A DNA stretch of 64,000 nucleotides. Source: Amblyomma americanum (lineage: Eukaryota; Arthropoda; Arachnida; Ixodida; Ixodidae). Positions 11,901 to 23,040 of this stretch are shown here, piece by piece; the stretch's first letter is position 1, and every line of letters starts with the position of its first letter. The position numbers and the translations under genes are program-made. Under the pieces are notes generated by a model. That model was not told where the DNA came from and searched no databases. It saw nothing but the letters and a program-made list of their open reading frames with translations. The stretch spans positions 1 to 64,000 of the forward strand of contig NW_027526675.1 of the NCBI RefSeq assembly GCF_052857255.1. Direction: 5' to 3'.

Positions 11901-14640
11901 ATCTAAAACGATGTATCCCGTTTTTTGAGCCGGAACACAAGTTTTCGCGCAGTTCTGAGAGAAAAAATTTACACCTTTCTCTCGTCTACTCTTCGACGAT
12001 TTTTAAAATCGATGCTCGTGAATCTTGCTAGTTTCGATCTAAAACGATGTATCCCGTTGTTTTGAGCCGGAATACAAGTTTTCGCGCCGTTCTGAGAGAA
12101 AAAGTTTACACCCTTCTCTCCTCTACTCTTCGACGACTTGAAAAATCGATGCTCGTGAATCTTGCTAGTTTCGATCTAAAACGATGTATCCCTGTGTTTT
12201 GAGCCGGAATACAAGTTTTCGCGCAGTTCTGAGAGAAAAAGTTTACAACCTTTCTCTCCTCTACTCTTCGACGACTTGTAAAATCGATGCTCGTGATTCT
12301 TGCTAGTGCCGATCTAAAACGATGTATCCCGTTGTTTTCAGCCGGAATACAAGTTTTCGCGCAGTTCTGAGAGAAAAAGTTTGCACCTTTTTCTCGTCTA
12401 CTCTTCGACGACTTGTAAAATTGATGCCCGTGAATTTTGTTAGTTTCAGTCTAAAACGATGTATCCCGTTGTTCTGAGCCGGAATACAAGTTTTCGCGCA
12501 GTTCTGAGAGAAAAAGTTTACACCTTTCACTCGTCTACTCTTCGACGACTTGTAAAATCGATGCTCGTGAATCTTGCTAGTTTCGATCTAAAACGATGTA
12601 TCCCGTTGTTTTGAGCCGGAATTAAAGTTTTCGCGCAGTTCTGAGAGAAAACGTTTACACCATTCTCTCGTCTACTCTTCGACGGCTTGTAAAATCGATG
12701 CTCGTGAATTCTGCTAGTTTCGATCTAAAACGATGTATCCCGTTGTTTTGAGCCGGAATACAAGTTTTCGCGCATTTCTGAGAGAAAAAGTTTGCACCTT
12801 TCTCTCGTCTACTCTTCGACGACTTGTAAAATCGATGCTCGTGAATCTTGCTAGTTTCGATCTAAAATGATGTATACCGTTGTTTTGAGCCGGAATACAA
12901 GTTTTACCGCAGTTATGAGAGAAAAAAGTTTACAGTTTTCTCTCGTCTACTCTTCGAGGACTTCAAAAACAGATGCTCGTGAATCTTGCTAGTTTCGATC
13001 TAAAACGATGTATCTCGTTGTTTTGAAACGGAATACAAGTTTTCGCGCTGTTCTGAGAGAAAAAGTTTACAGCTTTCTCTCGTCTACTCTTCGACGACTT
13101 GTAAAATCGATGCTCGTGAATATTGCTAGTTTCGATCTTAAACGATCTATCCCGTTGTTTTGAGCCGGAACACAAGTTTTCGCGCAGTTCTGAGAGAAAA
13201 ATTTACACCTTTCTCTCGTCCTACTCATCGACGATTTGTAAAATCGATGCTCGTGAATCTTGCTAGTTTTGATCTAAAACGATGTATCCCGTTGATTTGA
13301 GCCGGAATACAAGTTTTCGCGCAGTTCTGAGAGAAAAAGTTTACACCTTTCTCTCGTCTACTCTTCGACGACTTGTAAAATCGATGCTCGTGATTCTTGC
13401 TAGTTTCGATGTAAAACGATGTATCCCGTTGTTTGGAGCCGGACACACAAGTTTTCGCGCAGTTCTGAGAGAAAAAATTTACACCTTTCTCTCGTCTACT
13501 CTTCGACGATTTGTAAAATCGATGCTCGTGAATCTTGCAAGTTTCGATCTAAAACGATGTATCCCGTTTTTTTGAGCCGGAATACAAGTTTTCGCGCTGT
13601 AATGAGAGAAAAAGTTTACACCTTTCTCTCCTCTACTCATCGACGACTTGTAAAATCTATGCTCGTGAATCTTGCTAGTTTCAATCTAAAACGATGTATC
13701 TCGTGGTTTTGAGCCGGAATACAAGTTTTCGCGCAGTTCTGAGAGAAAAATTTTACACCTTTCTCTCCTCTACTCTTCGACGACTTGTAAAATCGATGCT
13801 CGTGAATTTTGCTAGTTTCGATCTAAAACGATGTATCCCGTTGTTTTGAGCCGGAACACAAGTTTTCGCGCAGTTCTGAGAGAAAAAGTTTACACATTTC
13901 TCTCCTCTACTCTTCGACGACTTGTAAAATCGATGCTCGTGAATTTCTCTAGTTTCGTCTAAAACGATGTATCTCGTTGTTTTGAGCCGGAATACAAGTT
14001 TTCGCGCAGTTCTGAGAGAAAAAGTTTACACCTTTCTCTCCTCTACTCTTCGACGACTTGTAAAATCGATGCTCGTGAATTTTGCTAGTTTCGATCTAAA
14101 ACGATGTATCCCGTTTTTTGAGCCGGAACACAAGTTTTCGCGCAGTTCTGAGAGAAAAAATTTACACCTTTCTCTCGTCTACTCTTCGACGATTTTTAAA
14201 ATCGATGCTCGTGAATCTTGCTAGTTTCGATCTAAAACGATGTATCCCGTTGTTTTGAGCCGGAATACAAGTTTTCGCGCCGTTCTGAGAGAAAAAGTTT
14301 ACACCCTTCTCTCCTCTACTCTTCGACGACTTGAAAAATCGATGCTCGTGAATCTTGCTAGTTTCAATCTAAAACGATGTATCCCGTTGTTTTGAGCCGG
14401 AATACAAGTTTTCGCGCAGTTCTGAGAGAAAAAGTTTGCACCTTTTTCTCGTCTACTCTTCGACGACTTGTAAAATTGATGCCCGTGAATTTTGTTAGTT
14501 TCAGTCTAAAACGATGTATCCCGTTGTTCTGAGCCGGAATACAAGTTTTCGCGCAGTTCTGAGAGAAAAAGTTTACACCTTTCACTCGTCTACTCTTCGA
14601 CGACTTGTAAATCGATGCTCGTGAATCTTGCTAGTTTCGA
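8931..14640 (+). repeat. HOR block 3: tandem 16-, 16- and 15-monomer units
   Basis: The marker monomer GAATTTCTCTAG lies at about 9,579, 11,747 and 13,941. The spacings are 2,168 and 2,194 bp, or 16 monomers (2,192 bp), with the first reduced mainly by a 30 bp deletion at 9,662. Other anchors, such as the GAGCCGGAATTAAAG monomer, repeat at the same distance. The third unit is one monomer shorter between about 12.3 and 14.4 kb. The segment 11.7-14.6 kb reappears at 32.28-35.1 kb with a steady offset of about 20.53 kb. Confidence 0.78.
9645..9680 (+). repeat. 30 bp internal deletion in one monomer
   Basis: Between 9,662 and 9,663 the tract AAAAAG runs directly into GACTTGTAAAA. The 30 bp that carry the loop and right arm of the dyad plus CTACTCTTCGAC are missing. 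The corresponding monomer of the related segment is complete, with the 30 bp at 26,610-26,639. This is the largest within-monomer deletion I noticed in the window. Confidence 0.85.
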
Positions 14641-15950
14641 TCTAAAACGATGTATCCCGTTGTTTTGAGCCGGAATTAAAGTTTTACCGCAGTTATGAGA
14701 GAAAAAGGTTACAGTTTTCTCTCGTCTACTCTTCGAGGACTTCAAAAACCGATGCTCGTGAATCTTGCTAGTTTCGATCTAAAACGATGTATCTCGTTGT
14801 TTTGAAACGGAATACAAGTTTTCGCGCTGTTCTGAGAGAAAAAGTTTACAGCTTTCTCTCGTCTACTCTTCGACGACTTGTAAAATCGATGCTCGTGAAT
14901 ATTGCTAGTTTTGATCTAAAACGATGTATCCCGTTGATTGAGCCGGAATACAAGTTTTCGCGCAGTTCTGAGAGAAAAAGTTTACACCTTTCTCTCCTCT
15001 ACTCTTCGACGACTTGTAAAATCGATGCTCGTGATTCTTGCTAGTTTCGATCTAAAACGATGTATCCCTTTGTTTTGAGCCGGAATACAAGTTTTCGCGC
15101 AGTTCTGAAAGAAAAAGTTTGCACCATTCTCTCGTCTACTCTTCGACGACTTTTAAATTGATGCTCGTGAATCTTGCTAGTTTCGATCTAAAACGATGTA
15201 TCCCGTTGTTTTGAGCCGGAATACAAGTTTTCGCGCAGTTCTGAGAGAAATAGTTCACACCTTTCTCTCGTCTACTCTTCGGACGACTTGTAAAATCGAT
15301 GCTCGTGAATTTTGCTAGTTTCGATCTAAAACGATGTATCCCGGTTTTTTGAGCCGGAATACAAGTTTTCGTGCTGTAATGAGAGAAAAAATGTACATCT
15401 TTCTCTCGTCTACTCTTCGACGATTTGTAAAGTGGATGCCGTGAATCTTGCTAGTTTCGATCTTAAACGATGTATCCCGTTGTTTTGAGCCGGAATACAA
15501 GTTTCGCGCCGTTCTGAGAGAAAAAGTTTACACCCTTCTCTCCTCTACTCTTCGACGACTTGTAAAATTGATGCTCGTGATTCTTGCTAGTTTCGATCTA
15601 AAACGATGTATCCCGTTGTTTTGAGCCGGAATACAGGTTTTCGCGCAGTTCTGAGAGAAAAAATTTACACCTTTTTTTCGTCTGCTTTCGACGACTTGTA
15701 AAATTGATGCCCGTGAATCTTGCTTGTTTCGATCTAAAACGATGTATCCCGTTGTTTTGAGCCGGAATACAAGTTTTTGCGCAGTTTCGAGAGAAAAAGT
15801 TTGCACCTGTTTCTCGTGTACTTTTCGACGACTTTTAAAATCGATGCTCGTGAATCTTGCTAGTTTTGATCTAAAACGATGTATCCCGTTTTTTGAGCCG
15901 GAATACAAGTTTTCGCGCTGTTCTGAGAGAAAAAGTTTACACCTTTCTCT
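14641..15950 (+). repeat. HOR block 4: segment shared with 38.04-39.4 kb and partly 41.9-42.9 kb
   Basis: This run includes the rare monomers GGTTACAGTTTTC (about 14,708), CGACTTTTAAATTG (about 15,148), GAAATAGTTCACACC (about 15,247), AAAATGTACATC (about 15,388) and GATGCCGTG (about 15,436). The same order occurs from about 38,045, an offset of about 23.41 kb. Most of it recurs again from about 41.9 kb. Sharing of rare variants in the same order indicates segmental duplication rather than independent mutation. Confidence 0.78.
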
Positions 15951-18900
15951 CCTCTACTCTTTGACGACTTGTAAAATCTATGCTCGTGAATCTTGCTAGT
16001 TTCGATCTAAAACGATGTATCTCGTTGTTTTGAGCCGGAATACAAGTTTTCGCGCTGTTCTGAGAGAAAAAGTTTACACCTTTCTCTCGTCTACTCTTAG
16101 ACGACTTGTAAAATAGATGCTCGTGAATCTTGCTAGTTTTGATCTAAAACGATGTATCCCGTTTTTTTGAGCCGGAATACAAGTTTCGCGCTGTTCTGAG
16201 AGAAAAAGTTTACACCTTTCTCTCCTCTACTCTTTGACGACTTGTAAAATCTATGCTCGTGAATCTTGCTAGTTTCGATCTAAAACGATGTATCTCGTTG
16301 TTTTGGAGCCGGAATACAAGTTTTCGCGCAGTTCTGAGAGAAAACGTTTGCACCATTTTCTCGTCTACTCTTCAACGACTTGTAAAATCGATGCTCGTGA
16401 ATCTTGCTAGTTTCAATCTAAAACGATGTATCCCGTTGTTTTGAGCCGGAATACAAGTTTTCGCGCAGTTCTGAGAGAAATAGTTTATACCTTTCTCTCG
16501 TCTACTCTTCGACGACTTGTAAAATCGATGCTCGTGAATTTTGCTTGTTTCGATCTAAAACGATGTATCCCGTTGTTTGAGCCGAAATACAACTTTCCGC
16601 GCAGTTCTGAGAGAAAAAGTTTGCACCTTTTTCTCGTGTACTTTTCGACGACTTGTAAAATCGATGCTCGTGAATCTTGCTAGTTTCGATCTAAAACGTT
16701 GTATCCCGTTTTTTTGAGCCGGAATACAAGTTTTCGCGCTGTAATGAGAGAAAAAGTTTACACCTTTCTCTCCTCTACTCATCGACGACTTGTAAAATCT
16801 ATGCTCGTGAATCTTGCTAGTTTCGATCTAAAACGATGTATCTCGTTGTTTTGAGCCGGAATACAAGTTTTCGCGCATTTCTGAGAGAAAAAATTACACC
16901 TTTCTCTCCTCTACTCTTCGACGACTTGTAAAATCGATGCTCGTGAATTTTGCTAGTTTCGATCTAAAACGATGTATCCCTTTGTTTTGAGCCGGAATAC
17001 AAGTTTTCGCGCAGTTCTGAGAGAAAAAAATTTACACCTTTTTTTCGTCTACTCTTCGACGACTTGTAAAATCGATGCCCGTGAATCTTGCTTGTTTCGA
17101 TCTAAAACGATGTATCCCGTTGTTTTGAGCCGGAATACAAGTTTTCGCGCAGTTTCGAGAGAAAAAGTTTACACCTTTCTCTCCTCTACTCTTCGACGAC
17201 TTGTAAAATCGATGTTCGTAATTCTTGCTAGTTTCGATCTAAACCATGTATCCCTTTGTTTTCAGCCGGAATACAAGTTTTCGCGCAGTTTTGAGAAAAA
17301 AAATTTACACCTTTTTTTCGTCTACTCTTCGACGATTTGTAAAATGGATGCTCGTGAATCTTGCTAGTTTCGATCTAAAACGATGTATCTCGTTGTTTTG
17401 AGCCGAAATACAACTTTTCGCGCAGTTCTGAGAGAAAAAGTTTGCACCTTTTTCTCGTGTACTCTTCGACGACTTGTAAAATCGATGCTCGTGAATCTTG
17501 CTTGTTTCGATCTAAAACGATGTATCCCGTTGTTTTGAGCCGGAATACAAGTTTTCGCGCAGTTTCGAGAGAAAAAGTTTACACCTTTCTCTCCTCTACT
17601 CTTCGACGACTTGTAAAATCGATGCTCGTAATTCTTGCTAGTTTCGATCTAAACCATGTATCCCTTTGTTTTGAGCCGGAATACAAGTTTTCGCGCAGTT
17701 TTGAGAAAAAAAATTTACACCTTTTTTTCGTCTACTCTTCGACGATTTGTAAAATGGATGCTCGTGAATCTTGCTAGTTTCGATCTAAAACGATGTATCT
17801 CGTTGTTTTGAGCCGAAATACAACTTTTCGCGCAGTTCTGAGAGAAAAAGTTTACACATTTCTCTCCTCTACTCTTCGACGACTTGTAAAATCGATGCTC
17901 GTGAATTTCTCTAGTTTCGTCTAAAACGATGTATCTCGTTGTTTTGAGCCGGAATACAAGTTTTCGCGCAGTTCTGAGAGAAAAAGTTTACACCTTTCTC
18001 TCCTCTACTCTTCGACGACTTGTAAAATCGATGCTCGTGAATTTTGCTAGTTTCGATCTAAAACGATGTATCCCGTTGTTTTGAGCCGGAACAGAAGTTT
18101 TCGCGCAGTTCTGAGAGAAAAAATTTACACCCTTCTCTCCTCTACTCTTCGACGACTTGAAAAATCGATGCTCGTGAATCTTGCTAGTTTCGATCTAAAA
18201 CGATGTATCCCGTTGTTTTGAGCCGGAATACAAGTTTCGCGCAGTTCTGAGAGAAAAAGTTTACACCTTTCTCTCCTCTACTCTTCGACGACTTGTAAAA
18301 TCGATGCTCGTGATTCTTGCTAGTGTCGATCTAAAACGATGTATCCCGTTGTTTTGAGCCGGAATACAAGTTTTACCGCAGTTCTGAGAGAAAAAGTTTG
18401 CACCTTTTTCTCGTCTACTCTTCGACGACTTCTAAAATTGATGCCGTGAATTTTGTTAGTTTCGGTCTAAAACGATGTATCCCGTTGTTCTGAGCCGGAA
18501 TACAAGTTTTCGCGCAGTTCTGAGAGAAAAAGTTTACACCTTTCACTCGTCTACTCTTCGACGACTTGTAAAATGGATGCTCGTGAATCTTGCTAGTTTC
18601 GATCTAAAACGATGTATCCCGTTGTTTTGAGCCGGAATTAAAGTTTTCGCGCAGTTCTGAGAGAAAACGTTTACACCATTCTCTCGTCTACTCTTCGACG
18701 GCTTGTAAAATCGATGCTCGTGAATTCTGCTAGTTTCGATCTAAAACAATGTATCCCGTTGTTTTGAGCCGGAATACAAGTTTTCGCGCATTTCTGAGAG
18801 AAAAAGTTTGCACCTTTCTCTCGTCTACTCTTCGACGACTTGTAAAATCGATGCTCGTGAATCTTGCTAGTTTCGATCTAAAATGATGTATACCCGTTGT

Positions 18901-19100
18901 TTTGAGCCGGAATACAAGTTTTACCGCAGTTATGAGAGAAAAAGTTTACACCTTTTTCTCGTCTACTCTTCGAGGACTTCAAAAACCGATGCTCGTGAAT
19001 CTTGCTAGTTTCGATCTAAAACGATGTATCTCGTTGTTTTGAAACGGAATACAAGTTTTCGCGCTGTTCTGAGAGAAAAAGTTTACAGCTTTCCTCTCGT
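15951..19100 (+). repeat. HOR block 5: segment shared with 45.2-48.4 kb
   Basis: Anchors CTTAGACGAC (about 16,097), CTTCAACGAC (about 16,371), GTTTATACC (about 16,483), CGATGTTCGTAATTC (about 17,210) and GAATTTCTCTAG (17,903) have partners near 45,388, 45,661, 45,776, 46,502 and 47,191. The offset is about 29.29 kb throughout. The run therefore spans the junction between two 46-mer units as seen in block 12. Many 1 bp homopolymer indels distinguish it from that cleaner copy. Confidence 0.78.
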
Positions 19101-22100
19101 CTACTCTTCGACGACTTCTAAAATCGATGCTCGTAATTCTTGCTAGTTTCGATCTAAACCATGTATCCCTTTGTTTTGAGCCGGAATACAAGTTTTCGCG
19201 CAGTTTTTGAGAAAAAAAATTTACACCTTTTTTTCGTCTACTCTTCGACGATTTGTAAAATGGATGCTCGTGAATCTTGCTTGTTTCGATCTAAAACGAT
19301 GTATCTCGTTGTTTTGAGCCGAAATACAACTTTTCGCGCAGTTCTGAGAGAAAAAGTTTGCACCTTTTTCTCGTGTACTCTTCGACGACTTGTAAAATCG
19401 ATGCTCGTGAATCTTGCTAGTTTTGATCTAAAACGATGTATCCCGTTGTTTTGAGCCGGAATACAAGTTTTCGCGCAGTTCTGAGAGAAAAAGTTTACAC
19501 CTTTCTCTCCTCTACTCTTCGACGACATGTAAAATCGATGCTCGTGATTTTTGCTAGTTTCGATCTAAAGCGATGTATCCCTTTGTTTTGAGCCGGAATA
19601 CAAGTTTTCGCGCAGTTCTGAAAGAAAAAGTTTGCACCATTCTCTCGTCTACTCTTCGACGACTTGTAAAATTGATGCTCGTGAATCTTGCTAGTTTCGA
19701 TCTAAAACGATGTATCCCGTTGTTTTGAGCCGGAATACAAGTTTTCGCGCAGTTCTGAGAGAAATAGTTTACACCTTTCTCTCGTCTACTCTTCGACGAC
19801 TTGTAAAATCGATGCTCGTGAATTTTGCTAGTTTCGATCTAAAACGATGTATCCCGTTTTTTTGAGCCGGAATACAAGTTTTCGTGCTGTAATGAGAGAA
19901 AAAGTTTACACCTTTCTCTCCTCTACTCATCGACGACTTGTAAAATCTATGCTCGTGAATCTTGCTAGTTTCGATCTAAAACGATGTATCTCGTTGTTTT
20001 GAGCCGGAATACAAGTTTTCGCGCAGTTCTGAGAGAAAAAATTTACACCTTTCTCTCCTCTACTCTTCGACGACTTGTAAAATCGATGCTCGTGAATTTT
20101 GCTAGTTTCGATCTAAAACGATGTATCCCGTTGTTTTGAGCCGGAACACAAGTTATCGCGCAGTTCTGAGAAAAAAAATTTACACCTTTTTTTCGTCTGC
20201 TTTCGACGACTTGTAAAATCGATGCCCGTGAATCTTGCTTGTTTCGATCTAAAATGATGTATCCCCGGTGTTTTGAGCCGGAATACAAGTTTTCGCGCAG
20301 TTTCAAGAGAAAAAGTTTACACCTTTCTCTCCTCTACTCTTCGACGACTTGTAAAATCGATGCTCGTAATTCTTCCTAGTTTCGATCTAAACCATGTATC
20401 CCTTTGTTTTGAGCCGGAATACAAGTTTTCGCGCAGTTTTGAGAAAAAAAATTTACACCTTTTTTTCGTCTACTCTTCGACGATTTGTAAAATGGATGCT
20501 CGTGAATCTTGCTAGTTTCGATCTAAAACGATGTATCTCGTTGTTTTGAGCCGAAATACAACTTTTCGCGCAGTTCTGAGAGAAAAAGTTTGCACCTTTT
20601 TCTCGTGTACTCTTCGACGACTTGTAAAATCGATGCTCGTGAATCTTGCTAGTTTCGATCTAAACCGATGTATCCCGTTTTTTTGAGCCGGAATACAAGT
20701 TTTCGCGCTGTTCTGAGAGAAAAAGTTTACACCTTTCTCTCCTCTACTCTTCGACGACTTGTAAAATCTATGCTCGTGAATCTTGCTAGTTTCGATCTAA
20801 AACGATGTATCTCGTTGTTTTGAGCCGGAATACAAGTTTTCGCGCTGTTCTGAGAGAAAAAGTTTACACCTTTCTCTCGTCTACTCTTCGACGACTTGTA
20901 AAATCGATGCTCGTGAATTTTGCTAGTTTCGATGTAAAACGATGTATCCCGTTGTTTTGAGCCGGAATACAAGTTTTCGCGCAGTTCTGAGAGAAAACGT
21001 TTACACTTTTCTCTCGTCTACTCTTCGAGGACTTCAAAAACCGATGCTCGTGAATCTTGCTAGTTTCGATCTAAAACGATGTATCTCGTTGTTTTGAAAC
21101 GGAATACAAGTTTTCGCGCTGTTCTGAGAGAAAAAGTTTACAGCTTTCTCTCGTCTACTCTTCGACGACTTCTAAAATCGATGCTCGTAATTCTTGCTAG
21201 TTTCGATCTAAACCATGTATCCCTTTGTTTTGAGCCGGAATACAAGTTTTCGCGCAGTTTTGAGAAAAAAAATTTACACCTTTTTTTCGTCTACTCTTCG
21301 ACGATTTGTAAAATGGATGCTCGTGAATCTTGCTTGTTTCGATCTAAAACGATGTATCTCGTTGTTTTGAGCCGAAATACAACTTTTCGCGCAGTTCTGA
21401 GAGAAAAAGTTTGCACCTTTTTCTCGTGTACTCTTCGACGACTTGTAAAATCGATGCTCGTGAATCTTGCTAGTTTTGATCTAAAACGATGTATCCCGTT
21501 GTTTTGAGCCGGAATACAAGTTTTCGCGCAGTTCTGAGAGAAAAAGTTTACACCTTTCTCTCCTCTACTCTTCGACGACATGTAAAATCGATGCTCGTGA
21601 TTTTTGCTAGTTTCGATCTAAAGCGATGTATCCCTTTGTTTTGAGCCGGAATACAAGTTTTCGCGCAGTTCTGAAAGAAAAAGTTTGCACCATTCTCTCG
21701 TCTACTCTTCGACGACTTGTAAAATTGATGCTCGTGAATCTTGCTAGTTTCGATCTAAAACGATGTATCCCGTTGTTTTGAGCCGGAATACAAGTTTTCG
21801 CGCAGTTCTGAGAGAAATAGTTTACACCTTTCTCTCGTCTACTCTTCGACGACTTGTAAAATCGATGCTCGTGAATTTTGCTAGTTTCGATCTAAAACGA
21901 TGTATCCCGTTTTTTTGAGCCGGAATACAAGTTTTCGTGCTGTAATGAGAGAAAAAGTTTACACCTTTCTCTCCTCTACTCATCGACGACTTGTAAAATC
22001 TATGCTCGTGAATCTTGCTAGTTTCGATCTAAAACGATGTATCTCGTTGTTTTGAGCCGGAATACAAGTTTTCGCGCAGTTCTGAGAGAAAAAATTTACA

Positions 22101-23040
22101 CCTTTCTCTCCTCTACTCTTCGACGACTTGTAAAATCGATGCTCGTGAATTTTGCTAGTTTCGATCTAAAACGATGTATCCCGTTGTTTTGAGCCGGAAC
22201 ACAAGTTATCGCGCAGTTCTGAGAAAAAAAATTTACACCTTTTTTTCGTCTGCTTTCGACGACTTGTAAAATCGATGCCCGTGAATCTTGCTTGTTTCGA
22301 TCTAAAATGATGTATCCCGGTGTTTTGAGCCGGAATACAAGTTTTCGCGCAGTTTCAAGAGAAAAAGTTTACACCTTTCTCTCCTCTACTCTTCGACGAC
22401 TTGTAAAATCGATGCTCGTAATTCTTCCTAGTTTCGATCTAAACCATGTATCCCTTTGTTTTGAGCCGGAATACAAGTTTTCGCGCAGTTTTGAGAAAAA
22501 AAATTTACACCTTTTTTTCGTCTACTCTTCGACGATTTGTAAAATGGATGCTCGTGAATCTTGCTAGTTTCGATCTAAAACGATGTATCTCGTTGTTTTG
22601 AGCCGAAATACAACTTTTCGCGCAGTTCTGAGAGAAAAAGTTTGCACCTTTTTCTCGTGTACTCTTCGACGATTTGTAAAATCGATGCTCGTGAATCTTG
22701 CAAGTTTCGATCTAAAACGATGTATCCCGTTTTTTTGAGCCGGAATACAAGTTTTCGCGCTGTAATGAGGGAAAAAGTTTACACCTTTCTCTCCTCTACT
22801 CATCGACGACTTGTAAAATCTATGCTCGTGAATCTTGCTAGTTTCGATCTAAAACGATGTATCTCGTGGTTTTGAGCCGGAATACAAGTTTTCGCGCAGT
22901 TCTGAGAGAAAAAATTTACACCTTTCTCTCCTCTACTCTTCGACGACTTGTAAAATCGATGCTCGTGAATTTTGCTAGTTTCGATCTAAAACGATGTATC
23001 CCGTTGTTTTGAGCCGGAACACAAGTTTTCGCGCAGTTCT
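19101..23040 (+). repeat. HOR block 6: 15-monomer unit duplicated in tandem
   Basis: Subtype order from about 19.1 kb repeats from about 21.16 kb with an offset of 2,053 bp (15 x 137 = 2,055). Open frames at 19,238-19,528 and 21,291-21,581 on the minus strand have the same 96-residue translation. The units include the CGACGACATGTAAAATCG monomer and the GTATCCCGGTG monomer. Segment 21.19-22.6 kb recurs once more at 24.2-25.6 kb at 3,011 bp (22 monomers). The second copy is cleaner than the first, which has extra bases such as TATCCCCGGTG near 20,262. Confidence 0.82.

Noticed and set aside
20300..20300. Boundary between two different satellite families
   Set aside because: Monomer types on both sides are the same. 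Only the frequency of single-base indels changes, which fits assembly quality better than a family boundary.
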